From: Clusia tigrina
Taxonomy: Eukaryota; Arthropoda; Insecta; Diptera; Clusiidae
Reading direction: 5' to 3'
DNA: 64,000 nucleotides
NCBI GenBank assembly: GCA_920105625.2
Contig: CAKKTE020000144.1
Span: 229,001 to 293,000, forward strand
Shown piece by piece: positions 1 to 13,818 of the stretch (the stretch's first letter is position 1; each line of letters starts with the position of its first letter). A program made the translations under genes and the position numbers. The notes under the pieces are model-generated. The model was not told where the DNA came from. It saw nothing but the letters and a program-made list of their open reading frames with translations, and ran no database searches.

Positions 1-1600
1 GGTTACTCACATCTCAATTTCAGCTTAATCGACATTAAATTGCCAAAATCCCTGCACCGCATTTCTCGTTTTTGCTCACCATTTACCGCACAAAGCAGTT
101 TGGCCAACTCTCAAATTCGCCTTTGTGTGCACCCGCACGTTTTCCTTTTCACCAACAAACGCGTATGTAAGCACAACCGAACAAAAGACGGCTGAGGAAA
201 CAAAATAAATAACAAAACAACAAAAACAAAATTAAAAATAAAATAAAGCAGAAGAGAACTCCGCAACACTGTTGCCAATTTAACCCGAACCCGCTACAAA
301 TGCTCGCCCCATTATTCTTTTCAGAAACCAATAAAACGGAGAGAAACGCACGCAAAAAGTTTGCTGCAAAAGAATTAAACAATCAACACCGCCGCCTGCA
401 CCGCCGCTTGCACCACCGCCTGCACCGCACTAGCTGCAACGAAATCACAATCAATGGCTTGGGGTGCGGCTGGCGCTCGTAATGCAATTTCGCATTGCGG
501 TTTGTTTTGTGTGCCATTTTCTACCATTTACCACGCTTTTTGCGTCTGTGTTCTACACGCTTCGGTAGTGCGCGCCAATTTTCTATTTTAAACAATGTCC
601 ACCTACTCTTCACACCCCCACACACCCCCACTCGCATCTACCAACAAAATTTTTTGTTAAATCAACTTTGAAGCAGCTGTGGCAAAGTTGCCGAGAAGGG
701 AAGACAAAAACTAAAAATAGAATTGCCACAAAAAGGCTGAAAGCTTGCACGGTGGCAGACAGCCTAGTATATATATGTGTGTGTGTGCGTGCGTTTGTGG
801 GTGGGAGGGTGATTGCGGTAGCTCTGTCGCTAGGCTGTGGTATTAGCTTTGCGTGTCACAATATTTGTTTAATAACTGCCAGAGTGAAAAATAAAAGAAA
901 AACTGATCGCTACTTTTTTTTTACTTCTCCAGAGTAAATTAATTTGTGGCAGATTAATTGGAAAAAATTTCAAAAACATTCATAATTGTTTTTCGGCGAA
1001 TTTCACTGTGCTGGCTTTGCAAAAAATGTCGCGAAAAGTTTGCGAAAAAATGTATAATTTTTTGTTTCTTTGCCCGTTGACAAAAGCGAGTGATATTGAA
1101 AGTAAATTAAAAATTCCATTGAAAATCAACCCTCAAAGCGAAGCGGTTCAAAGGTCATAGGTTTATGCCAACAGAAGGAAGCATGTGACAAGGGAATTCC
1201 ATTCTTTCTCACTCAGCTGGATACAGTTTGTGTGTTAGGCTCCCGAGTTAGGCCAGTGTGATCAAATAATCAATTTTCAGTATCTGAGACTTTCCAATAG
1301 AGCTTAACAAGCGGACTTAGGGGCAGACATAAAGCAAAGAACAGTGTGGTTTGCTTTGAAATAAATTACCGAGATTGAATAATATTCTTACTTCTATTCC
1401 AGAGCTGGACGAAGAAACTTACTTCTTTGATATCGTTCAGGATACGGTTATCCCTGTACTGAAATAGGGTACTCCTTTTTGCTTTGCTATTGAAACATAA
1501 ATGATTGCATATTTTTAGGATCCCACTTGGAGTTTGAAAAAGAGTGCACCAACCTATGTATTTAAGCCAAGACACGATCTATTCGGAAAAAAAACTTACT
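1..1600. other. Non-coding flank, no gene seen
   Basis: No reading frame here has recognisable protein character. The stretch holds short low-complexity tracts: a GT-rich run near 773-800 and an irregular CCGCCTGCA-like repeat near 388-432. It is best read as intergenic or intronic DNA of a fly. Confidence 0.6.
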
Positions 1601-1961
1601 CAAGAACCCTCTTGAAACTTCTTTTATTGTGTAGATAATATTCGATAAGTGTAAAAAATGTTCCAGAAACTTCTCTTATAGTATAGGGAATATTATAGAA
1701 GTTTCTACTTCAACCATTCGGAATGTATATAAGCCACCACACAATCAAAGTAGAGACGCAGTTGAAAAGCAACCGTAAGAGTGTGTACATCGCGCATTTT
1801 AATAGAAGCAGCAATATTTGTAATTGTGATTGAGAAGCAATAAATTGATTAATGAATTATTAAATACAGTGCAAATTCGACTGTTTGATTACTACACAAT
1901 CCAGTGGTGCGAATCCGAGTATTGAGAGTTTGAGTAAATTGTTAGGAGGGCAATTTCGTAA
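1601..1961 (+). promoter_or_regulatory. Heat-shock-type promoter, probably part of a degenerate LTR
   Basis: Three heat-shock-element clusters are visible. At 1604-1621 the order is GAA, CTC (one mismatch to TTC), GAA, TTC with 2-nt gaps. At 1661-1673 it is a perfect TTCnnGAAnnTTC. At 1698-1705 it is GAAnnTTC. A TATA box (TATATAAG, 1726-1733) follows, with an initiator-like GCAGTT about 32 bp further on, then AATAAA at 1839-1844. Heat shock factor binds arrays of alternating nGAAn units, so this layout is that of a heat-inducible fly promoter. No hsp coding sequence follows. A poly(A) signal only about 80 nt past the inferred start, and the CGTAACA end near 1961, fit an LTR (U3-R-U5) better than a gene promoter. 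No matching 5' LTR end was found. Confidence 0.5.
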
Positions 1962-3478
1962 CAGTATATTAAACTCCAACAGTGAAGACGGTTGTACATA
2001 CTAAAACGGATTCCCTTCCGCAGACACCAACACCATTTTTAAACCATGAACCCGCATTACTTCTAGATTTCTAAATTACTGCAGAACATTTTTAGCGCTG
2101 TTATTTGCAAGATAAGTGATATTTCTCAGCCCAGATATAAAAAAAAGCCAAAACCTGCGGAGACTGAGAAATTTAGCATTGAAGAATATCATTTTATGCC
2201 CTGTTTCCGTGACAGTCTTGGCTTCATCTGTGTTCTGTACAGCTTGCAAATGTCCACAAGTTCACCCACTAAAAAGTTGGAGCTTCGGTCATATGTCTAG
2301 CCACGTCTATCACACAGTTTTCATAGTGAACTATATAGTGCTTTCAAGTTACAGGTAGTTGTGAACTGTGTGTCTGTAGCCCGAGAAGCGATATCTGTGT
2401 ACACTACAAGTAATTTTCAGGAAAATTACGAATAAGTAACTACACATGCTTTCCTCTTCCTTTTTGCATCCCTCCACAAAGTACTTTTTTCCTCTTTTGT
2501 GCAGTCATCAAATTTTTCGTCGAGTAGGTTGCCAATATGGGATGAATTCATGCTGATACAGACGATGTGAGTCAATACTCGTACTTCAACTGTGGTGCCG
2601 ATTTGCTGAACCACCCAAATGAGTGTGACTTGCGTAGTTTAGAGTAGGGCAATTCTCTTCCTAGTATATTCACAATTCCTGTAAACGTTTAAAATCAAAG
2701 CAGATGAGTGGGGTAGGGAGATGTGGAAAAAAACCAGCCAGTCATGTGAGCGTATGCTTGTGATTTATGTCGATATTTAAATGGTTGAATGATTCTGACA
2801 TGGAACATGCCACTCACACAAATACAGGCATACGAGTATTGATGGCATTGATGTGAAAAAACGAGTACCCTAAAGACTGCTTTTGTTTCGAATTCAAAGA
2901 AAATTGATAATTTCCGGCAACGCTTTTAGTTCAGTAAATCAAGCTGCATGCTAGAGTTCCCAATCAAACAACACGAGATAAGATGTTCGCCTGAATAGGT
3001 CACCAAAATTCCAACAATTGCCCAGCATTTTGTGAAGTTTGCTTTGTATCGTTCTCTTGCCTGTACTCTTACACAATTCCATGGTAAACATGTGAACATA
3101 TTTCTATCGAATGGAAATACCAATTTAGGGTGAATTTAATTTGTTATCAATTAAAGTATTGTTTATTTGGTATTTAGCTGCAAGTCCCTATATAACTAAA
3201 GGCACCCATTTTCAATAGGAAATTATGTGAATTTGATGTATAAAATTTTGAAAAGCTAACGATACAATTTTCTAGCAATCGGGTTTTTATCGGAAAGATT
3301 TTTTCAGTTTACGAGTTTGCAGTTTCAGGCTTTCCCACAACCTTAGTTAAAGCAAAAGTTATCGGAATGGTAAATTTTTAGACTACTTTCAGCAGTACTT
3401 ACTTACTTACTACTTTCCCCGTGTCATAGCGTCAATAATATTCAAAATTATTTAATAATATTACTGCAGTGAGAGGGG
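1962..3478. other. Non-coding, no gene seen
   Basis: AT-rich DNA with only short open frames that lack family signatures. Nothing further could be supported. Confidence 0.5.
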
Positions 3479-4480
3479 TGCAAAATCATTGTGTATGCGG
3501 ACGATGTTACTATTACCATCTCAGCAAAGCTGGTAACAACACTAAGAGAGTTGATGCAGCGTATGCTTAATATTCTCACCAAATGGGTTGCAGAATGGGG
3601 TTGTTGGTTAATTCAACGAAGACAAAGCTTGTGCTCTTCACTAGGGAGCACAAAATATCCAAAACTTTTGGGGGTAGATGTCACTCCTGTAGAAGCAGCT
3701 AGGTACCTAGGTTTGATCCTAGACAGGAAGTTGAACTGGAAGGCAGTTGAAATACTGAGATAGCTCCGTACCCTTGTAAATAATTCATAGAAAAGAGGGT
3801 CGGGATAATTCATAGGTCGAAACTTCTCGACCACTACTGCTACGTTCTTCAAGCTGTGGTCGCGGCTATAGAAGAGGCACTGTCTTGGTTCAAGAAGAAT
3901 AAAAAGTTATATGGACACGATATTTGCATTCTATCTGACAGCCAAACGTCTCTGCACTTCTTGGATTTGGCTATAATCACATCAATAGCCCTGAATAGAT
4001 GCCGCATATCAATTGATAGATCTGAGCAGGTTTCCCAGCCACGGAGATACCCTAGGGCACTCCAAAGCAGATGAACTCACCCAAGAGTGCACTACGATAC
4101 CAATTAATCAAACCTCAGAATTCTCATAGCTACATGTACTCTTCAAATAAATACAATATCCTTAGACGCAGCGAACAGATGCTGGCCTGAAATAAGTGGC
4201 AAGCCCTCAAAAGATATACTATCCCTAGAAGGCAAATTATAGATACCGTCATAATCGTCATAACGGGACACTGGACCCTGGGTACTCATGAAAGGAAGTT
4301 GGGAATCGCCTAAAGAATTATATCTGCAAGAATTATATTTGCAAGAATTATATCGATGAGCAGGATCAAAGACTATCGAGCACCTGTTCTGAACGTGTGC
4401 AGCACTGTCCAAAAGGAGAAACATTTTCCTGGACTACCTGTGATACATTTGAAATGAAAAATAAGGCTCCATCAATGGCT
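3479..4480 (+). pseudogene. Relic of an RNase H-bearing non-LTR retrotransposon (RT end, RNase H, tail)
   Basis: The fragment starts just before the reverse-transcriptase catalytic box (V-YADD-VTI, from 3491) and continues to the thumb motif RYLGLILDRKLNW (about 3700-3741). After frame changes, an RNase H-like stretch follows at 3856-4010 (AIEEALSWF, then ILSDSQTSL) and a GHSKADEL-type RNase H end near 4050-4080, in another frame. At about 4260-4430 a frame reads GHWTLGTH and then IEHLF and CAALSKRR, resembling the cysteine/histidine tail common in I, LOA and related clades. The presence of RNase H separates it from the Jockey-clade copies elsewhere in the window. It is 5'-truncated and broken by several shifts and stops, so it cannot be active. 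The exact clade is not certain. Confidence 0.75.
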
Positions 4481-4611
4481 TTATCACAAGTTCTGAATGC
4501 CTGGACTTGTGAGAGCGAATGCTGCTTGTGTCTCAAGCGGTGTAAGAAAGGTCCAATCCAAGTCTAAGAAGGCTTTTTATCAGCCGCTCAACCTCCCTAC
4601 CTACCTGGTAA

Positions 4612-5290
4612 TAATATTCATAATAATTATTTTAATAATCATTGAATTAAGAAGGATTCAATATACGAGTTATTTATATAGATTCAAAAATATGGTTTCA
4701 TGTTCTATTACGTTTAACTCAGTGACCATAAACAATCAATTTAAAAATTTGAATTTCTTTCGTTTTTGTGGTTCATTTTATTGTTCTTTGATACGGAATG
4801 TATAGCTTAGAGGTTTATAGAAACTCATGTACAAAAAGCAACAAAATTTACGCCCTGGCGCATAAGCGAAGCACATCCTGTCTGGCGGCACATTATCTTG
4901 AATCTCTCTCGGACTTATGTATGCTATTCATAGTCACTGATAAGTTGCAGTAAATCATTTAACTTCGACAGTTTTACAGAGTGAATTCAGCAAGATTTCG
5001 CACAATAACAAGGAACGGAGAAATAAAAAGAAAATAAAAACAAAAATAAACAAAGAAGTAACGAATATTTCTAGTCGGTCGCAGTGACTAGCACATGTGT
5101 TACACGCATACGCGCTATTTTCGGTTTTCGCTGTGATAAATTAAAAGTTCGATATATGCAATATTCGGATTGAGACCAACATAGGCCTCGACCTTGCTAT
5201 AACCGGCCACAACAAATATATAGGACATTGGACATATTTCTGATGCATTTATATCATAGTTATGCCTAAGACGAAATCTGAACGAAAGAG

Positions 5291-5321
<31 letters not shown>

Positions 5322-8300
5322 ATCTTACACTATAATTAATTATGAGTGCAAGGTGTTGGGGGAATGAGTACTTTGCATAAAAAACCTAAAATGAACTTTT
5401 GATTATGAAAGGAACAAACAACCCAACATATTTTATGAGAAGGTAATTACGATAAATGAAGTATTGGAAATCGTCCCAAATTCAATATGCTCGAGCCTAA
5501 CCACTCCATTAGTTCTTTAGATGTGACTTCTTAACAAAATACCTTTATAGAAAATTGGCATGGTTTTATCTGCAATACATTTTAAACAGATCTTTTGTGC
5601 GACAAAACTCAACTATATATATTTTCATCCAAATATATAATTTCTTTTTTAGACTAATACTTCTAAGACGAGGATTATATGGGAAGAGCACATGTTGATG
5701 GTCTGAACTCTTCCAAAAATCACATTGTTTTAGCTTAAATTATATGTTCTTATTTTGAGTATCCTCCTTACAGGAAATAAAGGCACATAATCGGATATGG
5801 TCAATCCACTAAGGAATAGAACCGTGCGGTTGCGGTGTCAAATCCAGCCCAGAGCGTGGTTTCAATATTTTTCTCTCCAATTATAAAGCTTGGTTTGCAT
5901 TACCCAATCTCCCCAACCCTTCCAGACATTTTTAATTACGGTGTATGGTATAATATATAAATAAATATATAATATATACGTCGACCCTAGTAAATCCACC
6001 TCCTTTTGAACGTTACAAACTTTTTCTCAAAGGCAATACACACTAAAAATTTGTGTAGTGCATAAAAACAAAACAATAAATAATTTCCTTTAGTCTACAT
6101 GCCACAATAAGCTTAATTTCATTTTGATAGCAACACAAGTGTACCAGTGTATATATATATATATATATATATAGTAGTTGAGTGTTTGTGGATGCGTCTG
6201 ATAAACGAAAGGATAGCCACAAATTTGTTTTGTGCAAAAATGAATTCGCCAGCATGAGAATAACTTTTCTGTATGCTGGTTCCGCTGCCCCCTTGCCCAC
6301 ACAAATGCGTTGTACTAATTATAATTACCTCGAAGTCTATACATGAAGCACAAGCAATTTAATTGAATAACGGTTAAATTGTAGCCAGCTCTCGTAAATG
6401 TGTTGCCGTAAACAGTTTAGCAGTGGAGATATTTGTGTAAGCCAAAGGTTATGAGTTCCGAGCATACTGGGCGTATGAGCAACCAACTTGCAGTGCAGAT
6501 GCCGCACTCATTCGATTGAGCGTAAATGTTTCTTTAATTTAAACCATGCTTTGTTGAACAAAACCACCCAAGGATAAACGTGTACAGCTGTTCACTTAAA
6601 CGGCTGCCGCGTTGTTTGAGTTGGCCAATGTTTGATAAGCAGCTGGGCGTGTCTGCCGGCGTAAGCAGCGTAGTGGAATTTGTTGCCCAAACAGAGCTGA
6701 GCAATTAAAATTAAGCTAATAATTCGTGCAGAGCGAGTGAGTGTACGTATGGACGATTGTGTGTATGCTATATTTGTGTGTGTGTATAGTACAAATTCTC
6801 CATTTATCATGTGTATTTTGATACTCGTATGCTTGCACAGGATATGCTGGACAAGGTGATTAACAAGTTTTGTAAAGGAAATTAAGAAATTATAACTAAT
6901 TGCATTGTAGACAGACATACAAGCACAAGTATGTGTACACACACATACATATATCACCAACGTGACGAAAATTACTCAGCGTGACTGCATGGCTACGTGG
7001 CAATATGGCAACATGTTCTATGTTCAATCAACGTTCTACGACTTGAAGCATGGGACGTTGGTCGGTCATAAACTTCACATGTGTGAGTGTGTATTTGCGT
7101 GTGGGAGTATATAATATTTTGCTCTACTGGCAGCTACACACGCAGAGAGAAATAATTACTTGTATAGCAACACACATACACCGATGCCAACTCCTCTCCT
7201 CACAGCACACTTTAATGTGCGGCTATATTCACAAATGACGCGTTTTTTGCTACTGTTGTTGTTTGTTTTTTGCTTTAGTTATATGTGACAGTGTGTGTGT
7301 GTGTCTGCTTGTGTGGATTTGTGTGCTTATTTGCTTTAATGCCGCAGGATATGCAAAGGACATTGAACGTTCCTTTGTGCACGGGTGGATAGTATTGGCG
7401 TGTAGTTGCGCCATGTCGCGCTGTGCGTATATTAATGTTCTGCTTCCGGCATTTATGTTTGTTGCGCGTACACCCAAAACAAAACTTCCGTAAAGTATGC
7501 TAAAATGTTCAACTAAGCTAAAATAAACCGAAATATTCTGTATTATATAAAATTAACATAGTAATTAGCAGACATTTTCGGAAAATTCGGCCGACGTTTC
7601 TGTTGCTTTGTTTATCTTTTAATTTATGCTCGCAGTCAGACTTTCATATAATTTGACAGTGCTTCTTAATATTTCAAGCTAATGCTCATTATTTTATTTT
7701 TTGAACACAACTCGCGCGTGTATTTTTTGCATTGTGGCATTTGCTGTAATGTTATTGCGGTTGTAGCTGTTGCATACATTGTTGTAGTTGTTGTAGCGGT
7801 GCTCCTGCCCGTGCTTGTGCTCGTATTCGTGTTTTTGTTGATGTTTGTGCTTGTGTTTGTATTTGTGCGCCTTTGTTGTTTTTGTGCGTGCGTGCGGCTA
7901 ATTTAATTGCCACATTTGTTGTTATCATTGTTGTTGCTGATATTGTCATCGTTGTTATCCTTGTCATCGTCATCGTGGTTGTCGTAATCATTTATGTGCG
8001 CATTCCATTGAAATTTACGAAAAAGCAGCATTGCGTTACGCTCCGCTCTTTTACACTTTAATTCGTTGGTCTCTCTGCCTATTTTTGATGTCACCCATTA
8101 TCATTTCACAGCACTCGTTGTGGCTTTAACGCTGAAATGCATCATAAAATTTTGTGCTTCCTTTTAATTAAGCAGGAGCTCACTTACTTTTTATGTTTTT
8201 TTTTCCGCCCACATCTAATTCTGATGTACAACGGTTTTCATGGTCCCTCTCATAGGCTCTAATTGAATATACATTGTTCGGGAGCGGTCTCTAATCACCG

Positions 8301-10789
8301 TAGTAGTTTACGCACTACGTTGGAGTGTTATTTTACATAGTGATTGGGATCAATATATTTGTCAATTGGAGACATCGTGTTAGTTATTGATTGTGAACAT
8401 AGTTCTCTTGTAACAGAAATGGGCAAAAAAGCGCCATAGTGCAGCACTCTTCCGCCATAAGGCATCCATTGCAGTACTAACTAGGTAAGTTTAATGTTCC
8501 GTGAATCTACCAGCCTCATAATAGTCTCAAGTAAACTGGTCCTGAGTAGCCACAGAAGGTAGCATTCTGCCCTCTTGCACATCAGTCCTAAAACGACTAA
8601 ACCTGAGCTACATAAGAAAATACCGTCACACACACACGTAAGAAGTGGTTAGCAGTCATAAGGAGTTGCATAATACGTCAACATAAGCAACATGCAAATT
8701 GTATGATCCTGCAATGGTGTCGTTTTCAATCTGTGAAATAAGGGAGGCTAATACATAGTCACCCTTCACGGAACGAGGCTAGTAATGTAATTATAATGGC
8801 AGTCTTGTATTTGTGGTATTACTGGATCTAATCCTCTCGTAGCGATCTTTCTATCTCGAGTTGGAGGCCAACATTAATGGTAAGTTGTAAGGTGTAAATT
8901 ATAATAAGAAGAATAATAAAAATACTGAGACAAATATCCCAAAGGAGACAGTATCACATTTCCAAAGAGAGCTTGCGAAAGGCCACTGATGAGAATTCCA
9001 GCAAAAATTATGAATGCAAGTACAGCGCTTTGGAATTTAATAATTCAAAGAATGAAGACTATGAATATTCAGCGAAACTCATTGTTTCGGAACTAAGCGA
9101 TGCTTTTGGGATTCCTCACTCATGAATTCATCCTATTTCCATGTAAGTATGTGAGCATTTCCATCGCTCGAAGGGAAAATTCAAAAATAAATTAGCTTGA
9201 AATATGAACGCATAGTTCGCTAATTTAGTGTAAATCGACACAGTAGCGTATCAAACTCACCAGCATCAGGAAAATACGTTCACAACAGCGATGAAAAAAG
9301 CAGTACCAGCAGCAGTTGTCATACTATCGCAGGCCTGTTCAACGGATCCTCAAGGCAGTGCGCATTAAATACATACATATGTAAGAAATGTCGCCCTCAT
9401 CCTACAGGATATGCAGTAACAGCTCAGGAAAAGGGAGCTCGCATGACAACTCCATGCATTCAGTAAATATTTGTAGTTGTATGTTATACAGAGGCTTCAC
9501 ATGCGGAAGCAACAGAGAATTGTTTTGGGTGGGTGAGATGGGGAAGGAATGCAAGCAAGTGCCTGCTTGAAGTTAGCTCAAAAGGCGCCTAATGGAACCG
9601 GCAACTTAAGTCAAGCACAACTTTAGCAAATCTGCTCACTGAGTAGTGAATGTATGCATATGTAGCTGGTTCGTGTTGTTGTTGTATGCTGTGTCTGTCT
9701 TCCCCCGTCAGGCTCTGAGCACTCGTCCAGTGCTCATGTGTGTGTAAGGCTCTTCAAGACGTTTACTGTTTGCTTATAATAATAAAAATGGAAAAATAAG
9801 TTTTTAAGTGTGCTTTTCTGGAAATTAATTGTTAGTAAAAGTCTGAAACTTTTTAAATGTTGCAATGAGAACTTTCGAAAATATTTACAGAGATACCTCA
9901 AAACTTTCAGACCTGAGCATCTCACAAGCAGCTGAGCAATTGTATTAAAATTAAAGACATTTCATATAAGTTGCAAAGCAGTTTACTAACTATTTACGGC
10001 CTCACTCCAGAATTTGCCTTTCTAGCACTTTCCCTTTCCTTTCCACTTTTCTGTTAGTTGATGTCGTGTTAAGTTGTATTTAAGAAATTGCCAAAGAACC
10101 GCACTACAAATAGCAGAGTAAATCATTTTGAAAGTGATTCAATTAAATGATCGTATGTGTAATTGTTTAAGCATCAATATCCTTGGAAAGGAAACTTGAA
10201 ATTCATTCCTCACCAATGGTCACTCAATTGCCGATGGTATTTTGGAGCATAGTATCCTAATTGTATAAATACAGATGTCGTTCTTGCTATATTATGCGTA
10301 TGCTCTCGTGTTAAACATGCATGTTTATTGTTGGATGTTCAAAGGTTTATAATCTCTAAAATATAAGATATTTTAATGGGTTTGTAGCACGACTTCCTTT
10401 ATTTTCGTCTATTATTTTTACTGTAATACTGAAAGCTATTGCATGGCTCCAACTGTGTGCCACCGGGTGCATGATAGACTTCTAATTAAGCATCAGGAAG
10501 TAATTACAAAGTCATATCAACAAGTGCCTCTTTGGTTTGAAATATATCCAATGGTGGAACCATTTCTAATCATGCATAGTATTGTAATATATCATCAATC
10601 CAATTGCTAAATCCTTCGTCTATTAACGCAAAGGCTGCTGTTAAATACAGTTCTTCTCTCAACAAGATTCCAGTAAAACATTCCTCTTTCTTTGTGTCAG
10701 ACTGCAGAGACATGCCACGGTTGAAGTCCCTGTTAATCATGATAAGAAAACCTTGGTATGATACTGCAATATAATTGTAAATAAAGCTA
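4612..10789. other. Long non-coding stretch with microsatellites
   Basis: About 6 kb without a credible gene. Visible simple repeats are a TTA run at 5291-5321, a TA run at 6150-6173, GT/ACAC-rich tracts around 6770-6960 and 7290-7320, and a long GTT/GTC-rich tract at about 7740-7990. Open frames inside these tracts (for example valine/isoleucine-only frames near 7873-8061) reflect base composition. This could be a large intron or an intergenic spacer. Confidence 0.55.
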
Positions 10790-11089
10790 CCGGATCAATA
10801 ACAAATTTATAAATACAGCGCCATTCTTGATGTGTCGGATAAGTGTAAAAAAATGACACCCAGAATCATTATAATACATTCTCTATTGAGTGAAATTACT
10901 TCTCTGGATCTTTTGTTGAAGAGCATTGACAAAATTGCTCAATTTACCATAGAAGTAATTTCACTCAATAGAGAATGTATTATAATGATTCAGGTGTCAA
11001 TTTTTTACACCTATCCGACACATCCCCATTAACTCTCAAGCGAAACTGGCAAGACTGACGCTGTATTTATAAATTTGTTATTGATCCGG
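10790..11089. repeat. Foldback (snap-back) element, about 300 bp
   Basis: The left arm (10790-10903) and right arm (10951-11089) are reverse complements almost end to end around a 47-nt loop. The outer 30 bp are perfect, running from CCGGATCAATAAC on the left to its complement ending GATCCGG on the right. The inner arms (about 10829-10903 and 10951-11026) also pair, with a few mismatches. The right arm has about 35 nt where the left has about 10, giving one asymmetric bulge. There is no coding capacity. This is the structure of a foldback MITE. No clear target duplication is visible in the flanks. Confidence 0.85.
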
Positions 11090-13818
11090 CCACCATAGCA
11101 CTTATTGCTGACGGCCGTATACAGTACTATCTAAATCTACTTCGGAAGAGTTACAAAACAGATTACATTGATGTTTCTTGGAAAACAAAGCAAAATCTCC
11201 AGGTCAAACATAACAATCGTAAAATTATCAGGACATAATACTATTATACCAAAAGTCTATAAGATACCGTAAGTTCTGAGTATACAAGTCAGATTTTATC
11301 ATTCTCCACGGATATCCCAGCTGCAAATAATGTCCTTGAACACACATGTAGATTTTATACATTGTTCTCAGCAGTAAAAAGCAGTTGAAGATTTCTCAAA
11401 ACTTTACATTATAGTCTTTTAGTATCAGGATATTGATATAGCGAACATATAAAAATTTCTAGAATAGGTTCCAGCGGAAGGAATCACTTAAAATGAAATA
11501 AACAAAAGCGTAGGACGAGCCTGAAAATAAAAATGTAGTAACGGACTGTCAAGTTTATAAATATAAATAAGGAATATTGGTATGGAACTAGTTCATAGGG
11601 GCCGAATGGGGTGTGATTTCTATAAAAAATTTTAAATTAATAGCTCAGGCTGCAATTGCGGAATACTAAGGACATAACGCATTGAGATATTTGGCGATTA
11701 TGATTTACATCTGGAAGGAGTGGGTGAAACTATAAGATATAATATAAAGGAGACGTCTCAGTTTCATAGAATGGTTATAATTGGCTATAAATGTGCCAAG
11801 CCAAAGAAATATTTGAAGAACCAACCAAGTTATGGAAGACCTACTATAAGAATAGAATTCCTCCGGTTTCATGTAAAATACGCATATGGTTTTAAAAGGG
11901 TTCTGGTGATGAGGGTGAGCAAAAAAGAAAAAGAAAGAAACACCACGTACGAGAACAATTATCTGCATATCACTGTAAAGTCTAAGCTTTATTATATTAC
12001 CGGTTATAAGAGTGGCTTTACATTGTGGTGAACTATGAGTATCACACCGTGAGGGTAAACATTTGACAATATTATGATGCTAAGACCACAATATTTCACA
12101 ATATACTCGTAAGAACAACAAATGAATCCGAAAATATAGTAAAAGAATTCGAAAAATGAAGCAGCTGTTAAGAGTTTCAACAAGTCCAAACTATACAATG
12201 TCTTGCGTCTTTATAATTATCGTGAGCTCCTTGAAGCAAACAATATCACATATACGACTTTAAACTTATGTCGAGTTGGTGCTTTATTTTAAAATACGCA
12301 CCACAGGTCTATGAAATTGGCGATCGTTGCCTCTACCAAATCGAACCCAAGGTCCAATGCATTAATTACTCTCACAAAGTGGAAAATGCAGTAAATATAT
12401 CATAATATTTCCGTACGTTTGGTGTACTCGTAGAGTTTGATTAAATTGAGGACTGTATTACCTCGTCATGCTGACCTTAATTAAATGAATCGGAAGATTA
12501 TGCCGAATTATCATCGCTTCTACGTTGATTGCACTATAAGCGGCCAATTGTGCCAAATGAATATTTTTCCCCTTTTTTTTGTAATGGTGCGAATGCAAGT
12601 GTTTGCACGCTCACATCCCACAATTTGGTTTTATCGCCCCACGTACGGTTTTCTGCCTACGCAGCCGTCTTTCCATTAATGTCATTTTGTTCTCTTATTA
12701 AGCACTTTTCATGGTTCTACGCCAGCACCACACACACTCTGTCCCACCATCCTTCCTAGCATGCCACTGCACACAATAAAATAAATAGTAAAATAGGTGC
12801 AGGTCACCCCCACTTTGGCGGGGCATCGATGCCAGCTTCTGGGCTCGTCTCTAATTTTCAGTAGGAAACTTGTCGCAATTGCTGGCAACCGCTCAGTTAT
12901 ATGTGACCACGCTGCGCCACCCCTGAAATGGGTGCCATTAAGCACGTCGTAAACAATTTCTCCGACATAGTTATTACTTTTACTTACTCTTACTGAGCTT
13001 TGGTGTGTTCGTCCCTACACGCATATCGCAGGACATATTCATTCTCATATTTTTTTCATAAACTGTACGCACTGCTATGAGAGTCATTTTCTGTTTCCGC
13101 ATTGGGCGCCGCTTTTACTATGGCAGCGTCCTTTCCATCCGTTCGTCACATACTCGTAGTTTGGACCTAAATCATTACGATAACTATTTCAATTTGGCCT
13201 TTTTCTGGTCTTTTTCATTCTCTTCCATAATGGCAGCGTTTAATCCTTTTGCATAAAATACTCGTATACTCTTTTTATATGGCACATAAACCGTCTCTCG
13301 TTATGACAGTCAGAAGGAGACTTTATTAGAACTTAATTAAAGTTTATATACACATTTTAATGAACTTTGGTTTAATGGAATTTAATTAATTCTGTTTAGC
13401 AAAGTTCATTTAGCATAAATTAATATGCAGCTTGCCCGTAATTTCTGCCTAACAACTTCGCTACATCCTATGAAGCCGGCAAATTAATTGTGATACCCTT
13501 AATCCGGTAATGTTGCGAGAGGTCAGAGCGGTTATGATCTTTATGGCAAATATGCATCACCCATCCAAGGAATAAGTTCTTAAACGAGGCAGAGCCGTCA
13601 TAGGTTACCAAGATTAACGAACACCACACAGCATTGAATATCGTTCAGGAGGATAAATTCAGGATACGTGTTGAATAAAGGGAAATGACAACTTTGTAAT
13701 CAATACCTAATTTGTCTCCTTATTTAATTTTGATATCGAAGTCGACCAGAAAACCAACTACGTCCTCTGAAACCCTTGAGAGTACACTCTAAAACTCACT
13801 GTGTGGGAAATCAAATAA
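11090..13818. other. Non-coding, no gene seen
   Basis: Mixed-composition DNA with only short open frames of no recognisable family. The 5' boundary of the R1-clade element downstream lies somewhere near 13.7-13.82 kb and could not be fixed. Confidence 0.5.

Noticed and set aside
1962..2400. hsp70-like gene downstream of the heat-shock promoter
   Set aside because: No frame downstream encodes any heat-shock protein.
7740..8060. Valine/isoleucine- or threonine/asparagine-rich open frames
   Set aside because: Translations of GTT/GTC-type simple repeats.
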